DNA of 64,000 bases, taken from Parapedobacter sp037190485 (GTDB lineage Bacteria > Bacteroidota > Bacteroidia > Sphingobacteriales > Sphingobacteriaceae). Where the stretch lies: contig JBBCJB010000004.1 in the NCBI GenBank assembly GCA_037190485.1, positions 62,001 to 126,000 on the forward strand. Direction: 5' to 3'. Below, piece by piece: positions 1 to 9,239 of this stretch (position 1 is its first letter; every line of letters starts with the position of its first letter). The position numbers were made by a program, and so were the translations under genes. The notes beneath the pieces were generated by a model, which was given only the letters and a program-made list of their open reading frames with translations, was not told where the DNA came from and made no database searches.

Positions 1-2133
1 CCTCGTGAACTGGTACGCTTCCTGCGTTTGGCTGAATCCGCGACCAGAGAGCAACAAGCCATCAAGCGTCTTTGGGACAATACTACGATAAGGGATTTCA
101 ACCACAATGTCATTCGAATGGGGCAACAGGAAGCCACAGCGGGTATAATCGGAAAGCCCCACGTAATGCGGGTCGAAATCGCTGCTTGCGAGGCAAAGGA
201 CATCCTTGAAATGCGTTCTTTCGACCGCATCGATTACATTCAGCTCGTATACGCCCTGGGGCCTCCTGGATTCCCTGACGGCCATCATTGGATAAAAATC
301 GTAGAAATGGGCCTCGTAATGGGCGATATAAAGCGCGCGTTGAACTTCGGAGATTCGCGTATTATCGATGATGTCGTAGTCCCGATTGGTATGCGAAGGT
401 ATTCGGCCCGCGCCCCGGACATCCCATTGGCTGTAATTCTGGGTTTTGCCCGTTCGCTCGTCGCCGTGGTGAAATGCGCTCCCAGCAAACGCGGCTAGGT
501 CTCCGTCGCCCGTCGCATCGATGGAAACGTCTGCTAACACCTTCTCCAGCTTGCCGTATCGACAGATGAGCCCGCCAAGCACGCGGTTGCCTCGATTGAC
601 GGCACCGCAGAGTATGGCCCCACCGAAAAAACGCCCGTTGGATTGCATGAGCTGATGGAGGAGATACAGCACGCGCCCCAACCGCTTGCTCATGTGCATT
701 TCAATGGCCAACCGGTTGGCGTCTTGCTCTTGCTTCTGGAAATACACCTGGTCACGGTAGCCATGATAATACCCCATCACCCCACACATGGTTTTGGTGC
801 CGCCCAAATCATGGAAGAAATCTGTGACAATCGTGCTTGCTCCCCGTTCGGCCGCGCCGATTGCCGCTGGGGATCCCGCCGTACCTCCCCCCGCGACAAA
901 AACCTGGCATATGGCCTGGCTTTTCAACCGTTCTTCGCTACCGAATCGGAAGGTTTGCAACGGCATGGCAAAGCCCGGCTCATCGATTGCCGACAAACTG
1001 AAATCGCTTGAAGGAATCGATGTTCCAGCCATGCCGGCCAGCCACAGCTCATTCATTTCGCCGCCTGCCGAGGGGTTTGCCACAGCCCCGGCGACCAGGG
1101 CCGTTGCTTCTTCGTTACAGCGGACTAGCTGGTTGCAACTAAGGGGCGTATGCGTGTCGCCGCCAACGGTGTGTCCCTGCAAGATCGGATTGGGCACGGT
1201 CGTTTCCGCAAGCACCACTCCCGTTTCCCAGGCAAATTGATAAATCTGCGCTTCGGCAAACATGGCATCAAGCGAGGGCAACGCTTTGCCGATTTCCCCG
1301 GCGAGATACCTGGCACGATGTTCCACTGTCTCCAGGGTAAGCCCCTTGGCATCGAACGAAAACTCTATGAAAACCTGATGATCGGCATGTTTTCCACGCA
1401 TTACACGCAATTGATTACCCAATAATCCGAGCCCCGGCGGAACGGTTAGGCGCTTGTTGGCCGGGGCCGTCGTCTTCCATACCTCCAACACAAACGAAGC
1501 GGATTCAGGCCGCGGATCGTCTCCAAGCAAAGCCCTGCTAAACAGGACGTTGTCCGACACATCCAGGAATTGACGGCATCTTACCGCATGAAGGCCATGT
1601 TTACTGGCCAACAGTGCACCTTGTACGCTCCCTTTGTCAGCGAAAAGGCCACACACATCCGTCATGAGTAACACGTCCACTTCCTTGACCAGGAGATTCC
1701 GCAACAATCCTTTTTTGAGGCTGCCCGCCATAAACGTTAGGTAATCCCCAAAAACAGCGTGGCCGGGGCCTACCCCACCGGATGAATGCACTTCCCCGGC
1801 CTCGCCTTCCGGCATGAACAATCCGAGCAAATCTTCCGGAAGTTGCTGCAAACCCTCATTTCCGAGCCAAAACCTGCCTTTGGCCACGAACTCATACCCC
1901 AGTGCGCTTCGCCGTTCGACCAATAGCACTTTCTTCCCTGCGTTTTTTGCCGCAAGTGCGGCAAAGTAACCCCGTATACCGCCACCATTTACCAATACGT
2001 CATAGGTATCGAACCCTAGGCCACCCGTAAATGGTCGATTGATCTCTCCCATGACGGTATGCATCAAACTTGGCGCGAGCAATATCGCGCCGGTCGCGGG
2101 TACGGTGATACCTAAAAATTGTCGTCTATCCAT
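1..2133 (-). CDS. FAD-dependent oxidoreductase with two Rossmann motifs, C-terminus cut by window edge
   Basis: I translated this frame by hand from the ATG at 2133 and found no stop through position 1, giving 711 visible residues. The N-terminus (MDRRQFLGITVPATGAILLA) looks like a Tat or Sec signal with an RRQFL core, so export is likely. A dinucleotide-binding loop with NGGGIRG lies near residues 49-55. A second one (AGGGTAGSP) lies near residue 410, after about 350 residues of less familiar sequence. The second half, with the later ATGDGD segment, resembles FAD_oxidored (PF12831-type) proteins common beside SusC/SusD genes. The gene starts 17 bp after susD, so it is probably the last or next-to-last gene of the sigma/FecR/SusC/SusD operon. 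The substrate is unknown; oxidation of a sugar or glycoside is an inference from context only. Confidence 0.82.
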   Translation of the reverse strand, partial: MDRRQFLGITVPATGAILLAPSLMHTVMGEINRPFTGGLGFDTYDVLVNGGGIRGYFAALAAKNAGKKVLLVERRSALGYEFVAKGRFWLGNEGLQQLPEDLLGLFMPEGEAGEVHSSGGVGPGHAVFGDYLTFMAGSLKKGLLRNLLVKEVDVLLMTDVCGLFADKGSVQGALLASKHGLHAVRCRQFLDVSDNVLFSRALLGDDPRPESASFVLEVWKTTAPANKRLTVPPGLGLLGNQLRVMRGKHADHQVFIEFSFDAKGLTLETVEHRARYLAGEIGKALPSLDAMFAEAQIYQFAWETGVVLAETTVPNPILQGHTVGGDTHTPLSCNQLVRCNEEATALVAGAVANPSAGGEMNELWLAGMAGTSIPSSDFSLSAIDEPGFAMPLQTFRFGSEERLKSQAICQVFVAGGGTAGSPAAIGAAERGASTIVTDFFHDLGGTKTMCGVMGYYHGYRDQVYFQKQEQDANRLAIEMHMSKRLGRVLYLLHQLMQSNGRFFGGAILCGAVNRGNRVLGGLICRYGKLEKVLADVSIDATGDGDLAAFAGSAFHHGDERTGKTQNYSQWDVRGAGRIPSHTNRDYDIIDNTRISEVQRALYIAHYEAHFYDFYPMMAVRESRRPQGVYELNVIDAVERTHFKDVLCLASSDFDPHYVGLSDYTRCGFLLPHSNDIVVEIPYRSIVPKTLDGLLLSGRGFSQTQEAYQFTR

Positions 2134-2150
2134 CAAAAACATCCTTTCTG

Positions 2151-3830
2151 TTATCGTCCGGGATATCCCGGATTCTGTTCCAAGACTGCCTCACGATTAG
2201 CGTCTATGGCAGACTGCGGGATGGGCCATAGTTCGTGATAGGGTTGCATGGTTTCCGCGGCCAGGTAATTGTATCGTGTTGACCGTTCGTAAAGCAATCC
2301 CAGGCGCACCAGCGTTCGCCTACGCGGTTCCTCGACGATCAACTCCCGAAGGCGTTCATCAAGAATGTAATCGATATCGACTTGCTCCGCCTGCACCGGT
2401 TTGGCGTTTGCCCGCGACCGTACCTTGTTTACATCGATTGCTGCCTCTGCCATCAACCCTTTGTGCAAATAGGCTTCTGCGCGGAGAAGGTAGGTTTCGG
2501 CTAGGCGCATCCTGATCTGATCGTTGGCTGTTCGCCCCTCCTGCGCGCCATACGGCATTTCTCCCTCGATCTTGCGGATCATCGGGTAAAACCAACGCAC
2601 CGTATCAACGGGATATGACGTAGGCGACCCGTCTTCCCGGGCGATGAACGCCTCTCCATTTACATGCGCTATCTTGACCGGCTTACCGAAATACGGAGAC
2701 GAGGGGTTGTTATAATACCATTCCCTACGGATGTTATGCCGCGAGTTTCGCATATCGTTCCAGTCGTACTTCCAAATGTCGTAGAAGTAGTGGTTCAACG
2801 GTCGATTGCCCCCTTGGCTTCTGCCCAAAGAATCGTCTACCAGCATCCGGCTGCCGTCTGGGGCACGCACGTTCTCGAACTGTGGGCCCCACCAGCGCAG
2901 GTCGTGGTTTTGCCTGACAAAACCACCTATCGTGAATGGTTCGTACTGCGCTACCCAGATGGTCTCGAGGTTACCCGACGAACGGTTTTGTTGACCGGTC
3001 CAGAACAGGTCGGAAAAGACATCCCCCGCTCGGTTGGTATCGCCAAATCGATCCGTCATCAACCGGTAATTGCCCGCCCGCCCTTCAATGACATCCGAAG
3101 CTGCGCCGATCGATAGGTCAAAATACGAAGCGTCATCCGTTTCAAGGCCCAAGCTGATATACACCTCGGCCAACAAATGCAATGCGGCTGCCCTATATAT
3201 GCGTCCCTCCCTTGCTACATTGTCGACCACGATAGGCAAATGATCAACCGCAAATTCCAGATCTCCCTTGATAAACTCGAGCACCTCCAAACGTGTCGAT
3301 CGCACAAAGTCGAATCGAGGTTCGACCACCTCTTCCCTTACCAGCGGTACCCCCCCGAAGAGGTTTACCAATACGTTGTAGGTGAATGCCCGGAAAAACC
3401 TGGCTTCCGCGACGATTTCGTTCTTTTCCGCTTCCGTCCATTTAACGTCTGGATACTCCGCACGCGATATCAGCAAGTTTGCATTGCGAAGCATACTTTG
3501 GTACGCCCAGTTCCAGTAGTGCACGACGATCTGGTCATTGGGCAGCAAATCACCGTAGTGGTTGAAAAACCTCCTGTCCGCCACGCCGCTTCGGCCAATA
3601 TCCGTACCCGCCCCCATCTGGTCAGGCCTATCCAGTCCCCGTTCATCCCGCGCCAATTTATGCAGCCCGAATATGACCGCCTCGAAACCTTCCTTGCTGG
3701 TCAACAGGTTTTCGGGACTGAACCGATCCATCGGTACTTCATCCAAGAAATCGCTTTTGCAAGACGAAAAGGCGATGATGCCACCAAAGAGCACCACCAT
3801 ACCGATTTTTGTATACGTAGTTGTTTTCAT
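2151..3830 (-). CDS. SusD/RagB-type nutrient-binding outer-membrane lipoprotein
   Basis: The 559-residue product is a surface lipoprotein that would cap the SusC channel encoded just upstream and bind oligosaccharide. The signal peptide ends in a lipobox (AFSSC, cysteine near residue 24), followed by KSDFLDE, the usual SusD start. The SusD-like N-terminal domain and TPR-rich RagB domain are seen through WNWAYQSMLRNANLLI, EARFFRA, and the C-terminal block with RLAETYLLRAEAYLHKG and LDERLRELIVEEPRRRTL. It ends with NPGYPGR, as family members do. It lies 13 bp after the SusC stop and is surely co-transcribed. It is clearly related to the second SusD at 14636-16285. The glycan specificity cannot be read from the sequence. 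Confidence 0.96.
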   Translation of the reverse strand: MKTTTYTKIGMVVLFGGIIAFSSCKSDFLDEVPMDRFSPENLLTSKEGFEAVIFGLHKLARDERGLDRPDQMGAGTDIGRSGVADRRFFNHYGDLLPNDQIVVHYWNWAYQSMLRNANLLISRAEYPDVKWTEAEKNEIVAEARFFRAFTYNVLVNLFGGVPLVREEVVEPRFDFVRSTRLEVLEFIKGDLEFAVDHLPIVVDNVAREGRIYRAAALHLLAEVYISLGLETDDASYFDLSIGAASDVIEGRAGNYRLMTDRFGDTNRAGDVFSDLFWTGQQNRSSGNLETIWVAQYEPFTIGGFVRQNHDLRWWGPQFENVRAPDGSRMLVDDSLGRSQGGNRPLNHYFYDIWKYDWNDMRNSRHNIRREWYYNNPSSPYFGKPVKIAHVNGEAFIAREDGSPTSYPVDTVRWFYPMIRKIEGEMPYGAQEGRTANDQIRMRLAETYLLRAEAYLHKGLMAEAAIDVNKVRSRANAKPVQAEQVDIDYILDERLRELIVEEPRRRTLVRLGLLYERSTRYNYLAAETMQPYHELWPIPQSAIDANREAVLEQNPGYPGR

Positions 3831-3843
3831 TTCGATTGATACG

Positions 3844-6800
3844 TTAAAGCGTTATCATTAGACCAGCTACCCAAGATTTCAACAACGGGCCGTTGGAAGC
3901 TCCCCTCCCGCCCGAACCATGTTCGGGATCCCACCCCAACCAATCGGTCCATGTATGGAGGTTCTTGCCGCTGACGTATACATTTAACCGATTGACATTA
4001 ACCTTTGAAAGTATCGATATCGGTAGGCTGTACGACAAGCTCACGTCCTGAAGCCTCACGAACGATCGGCTTTGATAAAAACGATAGCCCAATGGATTCG
4101 GATAGCCAATGCTCGGCCGATCATCCCGCGGGTGTTCGGGCGTCCAATACGGAATGTCCATCAAGTTGGTACGATCGAAGTAATTGGTCCCGTGGTTCAA
4201 GAATGCATTCGGGCTTTGTCCGCCAACGACGGCGTTAAACGCGAACGAAAAGGCAACGTTCTTGTAAGCGAACCGGTTCGTGAGCCCGGCAAAGAATCTG
4301 GGTTGGTTGGAGTGAAGGATCTGCCGATCTTCCGGACCTATCCTGCCATCCCCGTTTACGTCCCGGAATCTGAGAAATCCGGGTTGCGCATTGGGATCCA
4401 CGCTGAAATCATCGCCTTCCTGCCATATCCCATCCATTACGTAATCGAAATTGGTGCCCAGCGGATGCCCGATAAACCACCCGCTGGCAATATCGTCGTC
4501 TTCCATGCCATCGCCATCAGCATCCTTGCCGGTCAACGAACTGATTTTCTGCCTATCTACCGTATAAACAAGGTTGGTGGTCCACATAAAGTCGCGATGG
4601 GCTATGTTGCTTGAGTTGAGCGTGACCTCAATCCCTTTATTTCGGGTAGCACCTATGTTGGTCAAGATGGAAGGGAAACCGGTAATGTTGGGGATACTCA
4701 TAGCTAACAGCAAGTTAGCGGTCTGGGTGGCGTAAAACTCCACGGCACCGGAAACCCTGTTGTTCGCTATCCCGAAATCAACGCCTAGGTTCATCATTTC
4801 GGTGGTTTCCCACCCGAGGCTGGGATTGGCCATTGACGTAAGTACGACTCCTATACTGGTGGTGCCGTTGTCGCCAAACACATACTGGTTGCCGGTATGT
4901 ATCATATTAGCCAGCGACACATAAGGGTCTACGCCCCTATTTCCGTTCCTGCCGTACGAAAAGCGCAATTTCAAATCATCTAGCCATGAAATCTGCTGGA
5001 TAAAAGGCTCTTCAGACATCAGCCATCCAATTCCCGCAGAAGGAAAGTTCCCATACTTCCTGCCAACGCCAAAAGCAGAGTAACCATCGCGTCTGATCGT
5101 CAAGTCAAGCATGTACCGATCAAGAAAACGGTAATTGAGCCTTGCCATCACGGAGTTGGCCGTTGATTTTTCAGCTGTTGTAGTGATGTTGAAATTCTCA
5201 CCGATTCCGAGGCCATGGTAAGAGAGCACGTCACTGAAGACATTATTAGCGGAAAGGGAATTGCCAACGTTCAGCGTCCGTTCCATGCTGTAGAGCAATG
5301 TTATCCCGACATCGTGATTATCGGCGATATTCCGCGCATATTTCAGAATATTTTCCACGGTTAGGTAGTGGTGCTTTCTGTTGGCTTGGCGTCCCTCGCC
5401 TTGCAAATCCATTCCATCTTGATTATAGCTCGGACTGAAACTCGCTTCCTCGTTGAATCGGAGATTGTTACCTGTGTTCAAACGATACGTCAGTCCCTTC
5501 AGGGGGAGCGCTACTTCTGCATAAACGTTACTGAATAGGGTATTGGAAATCGTCTTGTTGTCGTTTCTCAACGTACCGAATACCGGGTTCGGCGCCAACC
5601 CGTCATCCATCGGCAAATACTTCAGGCTTCCGTCCTCATGAAAGATCGAGGAGTAGGGACTCAAGTAACTGGCGGCCGACAGATTTGCCCGTACACCTGA
5701 ATAATCCTTTTTTGTGAAGCCTGTATTGGTACCGATAGTCAACCAATCGGTTATCGCTACATCCAGGTTGATCCTGGAAGATATCCTTCCGAAATTGTCA
5801 CCGGCAATTCGTCCACTTATATCCGAGTAAGAACCGGACACGTAATACCTCACTTTGTCTGTCGCTCCAGACACACTCAATTCATGGTTATGCATCGGCG
5901 CATCCTGCGCAATAACCTCCCATGGATCGATCGTTCTTCCTGCGGCCAAATTGGCTTCTTCCACGGGGTTTAGGACAGCCGGCCGACCAAGGTATGCCGC
6001 AACGTCTTCTTTCATCTGCAAGTACCGCTCGGGTCCCATGAGTTTGGGTGTTCTGGCGTAGTCCGACTGGCCATAGTATCCGTTATAATTGATTGCGGGC
6101 TTGGAGCCTTTACCCATCTTCGTAGTGATCAGGATTACGCCGTTTGAGGCTCTAGAACCGTAAATCGCCGCCGAACTTGCGTCTTTGAGGATATCCATGG
6201 ATTCGATGTCATTGGAGTTTATATCAGACAGTCCGCCCGTGTAGATAATACCATCAAGGATAATCAAGGGGGCTTGCTCGGCGGAGATGGACGTGTTGCC
6301 CCTGATGCGTATGGTGCCATCTGCTCCCGGTCGCCCGGTGTCCGTGACCCGTACACCGGCTACGGTCCCGCGCAAGTTTTGTACGGCATTTATGTTTGGG
6401 TTGGTTTCGTTCTGCTTGGGGTCTACACGGGATACCGCACCGGTCATGTCACGCCGACGTTGTGTGCCGTATCCGACGACGACCACCTCCTCCAAATCGC
6501 TGACCGATGCCGACATACTCACATTCAGCAGGTTATGATTTTCAATCACCCTTTCCATCGACTCAAAACCAACGATGGTAAATAACATGTACTCCGCACC
6601 TTTAGAAACCGTAATTTTATATTCGCCATTGCTGTTCGTAGCAGCGACAGTAGAAGTACCCTTGACGGTTACATTAACGCCTTCTAACGGGCTTCCTCGC
6701 TCATCCGTGACCCTCCCGCTTATGGTTCTCTCTTGTTGAAACGATACCATCGACTCTTTGCCGGCTGACCGCCCGGCCGCCTTTCGGCGGATGGCAATCG

Positions 6801-7143
6801 TCTTCCCCTCGACGTGATAGGTCAGCCGTTCAGGGGCGAGCAGCTGTTCCAATACCTGTTCCACGGGTCGCCCCTGCACGTCGAGCGAAACCAGCATGCT
6901 GGGTTTGACAAAACGGTCGTTGTACATGATCCGGAACCCGGTCTGCTGTTCAAGGGTAGCCAATACCTCGGGCAACGGATGCCGATGTACCTTCAGCGTA
7001 ACGGTCTGCGAAACCGAAGCCAAGCTAATGCTCAAACAGGTTACAAGTAAGAAAAAAGACGTCAGCCTCATAATTCGCCACAATTGCTTGTTCTTTCCCA
7101 GGAGTGACAGCGCACGCCGTTGGGGAAATCCATAATTTATCAT
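3844..7143 (-). CDS. SusC/RagA-type TonB-dependent receptor with N-terminal STN signalling domain
   Basis: The 1099-residue product is an outer-membrane TonB-dependent importer that would also signal to the FecR/sigma pair encoded upstream. Domains in order: a cytoplasmic-looking extension, the signal peptide (MRLTSFFLLVTCLSISLA, from residue 25), an STN domain (about 50-115), a carboxypeptidase-like regulatory domain (GRVTDERGSPLEGVNV), the SusC signature VVVVGYGTQ near residue 222, the plug, and a long barrel ending in aromatic residues. The start at 7143 gives the extended N-terminus common in this family; an ATG at 7071 directly before the signal peptide is the alternative. The STN domain and the adjacent fecR gene are the standard mark of trans-envelope regulation. 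Confidence 0.96.
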   Translation of the reverse strand: MINYGFPQRRALSLLGKNKQLWRIMRLTSFFLLVTCLSISLASVSQTVTLKVHRHPLPEVLATLEQQTGFRIMYNDRFVKPSMLVSLDVQGRPVEQVLEQLLAPERLTYHVEGKTIAIRRKAAGRSAGKESMVSFQQERTISGRVTDERGSPLEGVNVTVKGTSTVAATNSNGEYKITVSKGAEYMLFTIVGFESMERVIENHNLLNVSMSASVSDLEEVVVVGYGTQRRRDMTGAVSRVDPKQNETNPNINAVQNLRGTVAGVRVTDTGRPGADGTIRIRGNTSISAEQAPLIILDGIIYTGGLSDINSNDIESMDILKDASSAAIYGSRASNGVILITTKMGKGSKPAINYNGYYGQSDYARTPKLMGPERYLQMKEDVAAYLGRPAVLNPVEEANLAAGRTIDPWEVIAQDAPMHNHELSVSGATDKVRYYVSGSYSDISGRIAGDNFGRISSRINLDVAITDWLTIGTNTGFTKKDYSGVRANLSAASYLSPYSSIFHEDGSLKYLPMDDGLAPNPVFGTLRNDNKTISNTLFSNVYAEVALPLKGLTYRLNTGNNLRFNEEASFSPSYNQDGMDLQGEGRQANRKHHYLTVENILKYARNIADNHDVGITLLYSMERTLNVGNSLSANNVFSDVLSYHGLGIGENFNITTTAEKSTANSVMARLNYRFLDRYMLDLTIRRDGYSAFGVGRKYGNFPSAGIGWLMSEEPFIQQISWLDDLKLRFSYGRNGNRGVDPYVSLANMIHTGNQYVFGDNGTTSIGVVLTSMANPSLGWETTEMMNLGVDFGIANNRVSGAVEFYATQTANLLLAMSIPNITGFPSILTNIGATRNKGIEVTLNSSNIAHRDFMWTTNLVYTVDRQKISSLTGKDADGDGMEDDDIASGWFIGHPLGTNFDYVMDGIWQEGDDFSVDPNAQPGFLRFRDVNGDGRIGPEDRQILHSNQPRFFAGLTNRFAYKNVAFSFAFNAVVGGQSPNAFLNHGTNYFDRTNLMDIPYWTPEHPRDDRPSIGYPNPLGYRFYQSRSFVRLQDVSLSYSLPISILSKVNVNRLNVYVSGKNLHTWTDWLGWDPEHGSGGRGASNGPLLKSWVAGLMITL

Positions 7144-7340
7144 TACGTTTGTACGTTTGGATAGTAAGAAATAATTGGTTTACTGAATATCGGTTTATAA
7201 ACTATTTTTCGTCCGAACACGAAGGGGAGTGTTAACGGCACTTCCCTTTGTCTTTTGTGGATCGGTGCGCAACGGCTATGTTTTCACATGCATCATCATT
7301 AAGTCTTTAAATTGGTTAAACAAATTTATAACGGTTTTCC
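7144..7340 (-). promoter_or_regulatory. Leader region between fecR and the first SusC gene
   Basis: This 197-bp gap follows the FecR stop and precedes the SusC start, so the receptor gene probably has its own promoter. The minus strand contains TAAATTTG, which fits the Bacteroidota -7 consensus TAnnTTTG, but no well-spaced TTG was found. Closer to the start, CGGAC-GAAAA and a TTATTT...GTACAAAC block match the leader of the second SusC gene (19629-19781). These shared words are the likeliest place for ECF sigma recognition or a transcript element. The function is an inference. Confidence 0.45.
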
Positions 7341-8531
7341 TCAATATACAATCAACCTATCGGGGCCCTCAATCCGTGCCCGGATCTCGGAAACATCCAA
7401 TAGCTTCAAGACGGCGTTCAAGGTCAACTCGCGATCCATCTTGCCGGAAAAGGTTTCCTGCGGAACCTCATCCATGTAAACAACTTCGACGTCGTACCAA
7501 CGTGCAAGTTGGCGCATAACGTCCTTGAATGGTGTGTTCTTGAAATAAAAGTAGCCGTTTCTCCAGCTGATGTAGGATTCGACGTCAACCTGTTGGATGG
7601 CCGTGGTTGCTCCGTGGACGGTGCTTTGGGTGCCGGGCCGTAATTGATTTACGATCGTGGATGTACGATTTGTGATTGCCACACTTCCTTCAACCAACGT
7701 GGTTTTGGTCTCGTCTTCGTCCGGGTAAGCGGAAATGTTGAACTCGGTGCCCAATACCTGTACCACCTGACCTGCGGTCAGGACGTTGAAAGACGCATGA
7801 TTATGCGTCTCTACATTCCTTACCTGCGGCCGGACATCGAAATACGCTTCACCCTCCAAAATCACGTCCCTCGAATCTCCAGAGAACCGGGATGGGTATT
7901 TCAGGGTGCTGGCGGCATTGAGCCACACCTTGGTACCGTCGGGAAGGGTGATTTGGTAGGTGCCACCCTTTGGCGTGGTAAGTTGTAAGTCATAAGTCGT
8001 AAGTCCTGCATGCGGGCTATCTGCTGGACCAACGTCGGATCCGTCATCATAGGTGATGTTCTCGGTTCCAACGATTATCCCTGTTTGGGCTTCGTCGAGG
8101 TTTATCGTCCGGCCGTCGGCGAAGGTGAGCGTGGCGCGGCTGCCGCCGGGCAATATCTCTTCGGCGGCAAGGCGATCGACTGACGACTGACGACTATCGC
8201 CTAGCAGCAGCCACGCGCCAATGGCCACCGCAAGGAAGGCGACCGCTGCCGCATAGGGCAACCAACGTTTCAGCGTATGCGATTTCGCCGTCGAGGCGGC
8301 TCGTTTAGATTCAAATAGGGCATAGACCTGCTCAGCCTCGTAACGTCCGAATCGGGCCAGCTCTTCCGCCAGGGTACCGTCGTTTTGCAACGATTCATAC
8401 AAGGCCCGGTGATCGCCATTAGCCAACCACGCGTCGAAATCGGCTTGTTCAGCCCCCGTGAGGGTGCCCGAGAGCGCCTTGGCGAGCAACCGGCCGTAAC
8501 GTGTGGCTTCCGTTTCCTTGTTATAGTCCAT
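7341..8531 (-). CDS. FecR-type anti-sigma factor, first locus
   Basis: The 396-residue product is an inner-membrane anti-sigma factor. It would hold the ECF sigma factor encoded just upstream and release it when the STN domain of the SusC receptor is loaded. A cytoplasmic N-terminal DUF4880-like region (GAEQADFDAWLANGDHRALY) precedes one membrane helix at about residues 82-105 (WLPYAAAVAFLAVAIGAWLL). The periplasmic FecR domain follows (GGTYQITLPDGTKVWLNAAS; EGEAYFDV; VLGTEFNISAYPDE), then a C-terminal DUF4974/STN-like domain (NTPFKDVMRQLARWYDVEV). Compared with the paralogue at 19782-21080, the linkers carry sequence derived from short repeats near residues 112-119, 176-185, 238-249 and 284-296. 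The reading frame stays open throughout. Confidence 0.95.
   Translation of the reverse strand: MDYNKETEATRYGRLLAKALSGTLTGAEQADFDAWLANGDHRALYESLQNDGTLAEELARFGRYEAEQVYALFESKRAASTAKSHTLKRWLPYAAAVAFLAVAIGAWLLLGDSRQSSVDRLAAEEILPGGSRATLTFADGRTINLDEAQTGIIVGTENITYDDGSDVGPADSPHAGLTTYDLQLTTPKGGTYQITLPDGTKVWLNAASTLKYPSRFSGDSRDVILEGEAYFDVRPQVRNVETHNHASFNVLTAGQVVQVLGTEFNISAYPDEDETKTTLVEGSVAITNRTSTIVNQLRPGTQSTVHGATTAIQQVDVESYISWRNGYFYFKNTPFKDVMRQLARWYDVEVVYMDEVPQETFSGKMDRELTLNAVLKLLDVSEIRARIEGPDRLIVY
7646..7680. repeat. Degenerate heptanucleotide repeat inside fecR, five units
   Basis: Five consecutive 7-bp words start with GAT (for example GATTTAC and GATCGTG). They encode the linker near FecR residues 284-296, between the GSVAI and PGTQSTV segments. 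The other FecR has unrelated sequence at this place. The 7-bp period belongs to the same class seen at 7978, 8177, 23509, 23569, 42871 and 43449. Confidence 0.75.
7786..7818. repeat. Hairpin repeat with AGACGCAT/ATGCGTCT arms inside fecR
   Basis: A perfect 8-bp inverted repeat (arms 7791-7798 and 7803-7810, loop GATT) lies within the FecR coding sequence and encodes residues of the ETHNHASF stretch. The paralogous FecR lacks this segment. Similar GTAGAGACGCA-type hairpins are, from memory, common dispersed repeats in Bacteroidota and cyanobacteria. Confidence 0.6.
7978..8005. repeat. Heptanucleotide repeat inside fecR, four units
   Basis: Four exact 7-bp steps of a GTAAGTC-like word (GTAAGTT, GTAAGTC, ATAAGTC, GTAAGTC) encode FecR residues near 176-185 (GLTTYDLQL). 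This is the variable linker just before the conserved TTPKGGTYQ segment. Confidence 0.8.
8177..8197. repeat. Heptanucleotide repeat inside fecR, three units
   Basis: Three 7-bp units (CGACTGA twice, then CGACTAT) sit just after the membrane helix of FecR and encode part of the DSRQSSVD linker. The paralogue has a different sequence here of about equal length. Confidence 0.75.
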
Positions 8532-8576
8532 GCGGATCGTCTTTTATCTCCAATACAGAGCCGATCCGGAAAAGTA

Positions 8577-9167
8577 CTAAACGTTCGTGAAAAAAAATGT
8601 GATGAGCATCAAGAAGGTCTCCCGCCGGATGCGGCCGCGCAGCAACGAGAGGGCGCGCAGCTTCTGGTTCTTGACGGTCTGCAGGCTGATGCCCATGGCA
8701 TCGGCCACCTCCTGGTTGGACTTGCCGTGTATATAAGTATCCAGGATGATCCGTTTCGCCCGATCGGGCAGCGTATCGATGGCGGCGTGCAATTCGTTCA
8801 GGGCCTCGACCTTGGTGATGGCCAGTAGGTGATCGGATTCGGCTTCTCCCTGCTCCTCGTTGTACCGGTAATTGCGCTCCATGGATTTGACGACCGAATA
8901 CTGGTAGTTGAGGCCGATGCGCTTGACGGCCAAGTACAGGCTGGCCTTGACATGCTCCATGCGCTCGAAATCCTTGCTGCCATTCCAGAACTGCAGGAAG
9001 GCCTCGCCGACCACGTCGGCGGCTTCCTCCTGGTGGAACACGAAACGCTCGGCGTAGACGCACAGCCTGCGGTAATGGGCATCAAACACGGTTCGGAATG
9101 CCGCCTCGTCCCCGGCCCGAAGTTTCAGGAGCAGCGTATGTTCATCGGTTTCATAAAGGGCCTGCAT
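8577..9167 (-). CDS. ECF sigma-70 factor, first locus
   Basis: The product is an extracytoplasmic-function sigma factor of about 196 residues that would direct RNA polymerase to the SusC/SusD genes downstream. The sigma2 region shows AFRTVFDAHYRRLCVYAERF and EEAADVVGEAFLQFW. Region 4 shows LPDRAKRIILDTYIHGKSN followed by QEVADAMGISLQTVKNQ, a helix-turn-helix. I chose the ATG at 9167 (MQALYETDEHTLL) because the sequence before it is unlike the family; the frame stays open to 9218. The gene lies 45 bp before fecR in the same direction. Confidence 0.94.
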   Translation of the reverse strand: MQALYETDEHTLLLKLRAGDEAAFRTVFDAHYRRLCVYAERFVFHQEEAADVVGEAFLQFWNGSKDFERMEHVKASLYLAVKRIGLNYQYSVVKSMERNYRYNEEQGEAESDHLLAITKVEALNELHAAIDTLPDRAKRIILDTYIHGKSNQEVADAMGISLQTVKNQKLRALSLLRGRIRRETFLMLITFFFTNV

Positions 9168-9187
9168 CTTGGCGGCTAATGTAGGGA

Positions 9188-9206
9188 TTTGCCGTGATAC
9201 GGCAAA
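9188..9206. repeat. Inverted repeat TTTGCCG/CGGCAAA between the two loci
   Basis: A perfect 7-bp inverted repeat with a 5-bp loop lies in the 72-bp gap between the rhamnosidase stop and the first-locus sigma start. It could be an operator at the sigma promoter or a weak terminator for the preceding locus. No T-tract follows it on the minus strand, so the terminator reading is weak. Confidence 0.45.
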
Positions 9207-9239
9207 GCGTATCCACAAACTCGAGGCCCTTGACAGGAA

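Noticed and set aside
28..1425. Several plus-strand reading frames at the left edge
   Set aside because: They are the complement of a continuous minus-strand coding frame with clear FAD-binding motifs, and they resemble no family.
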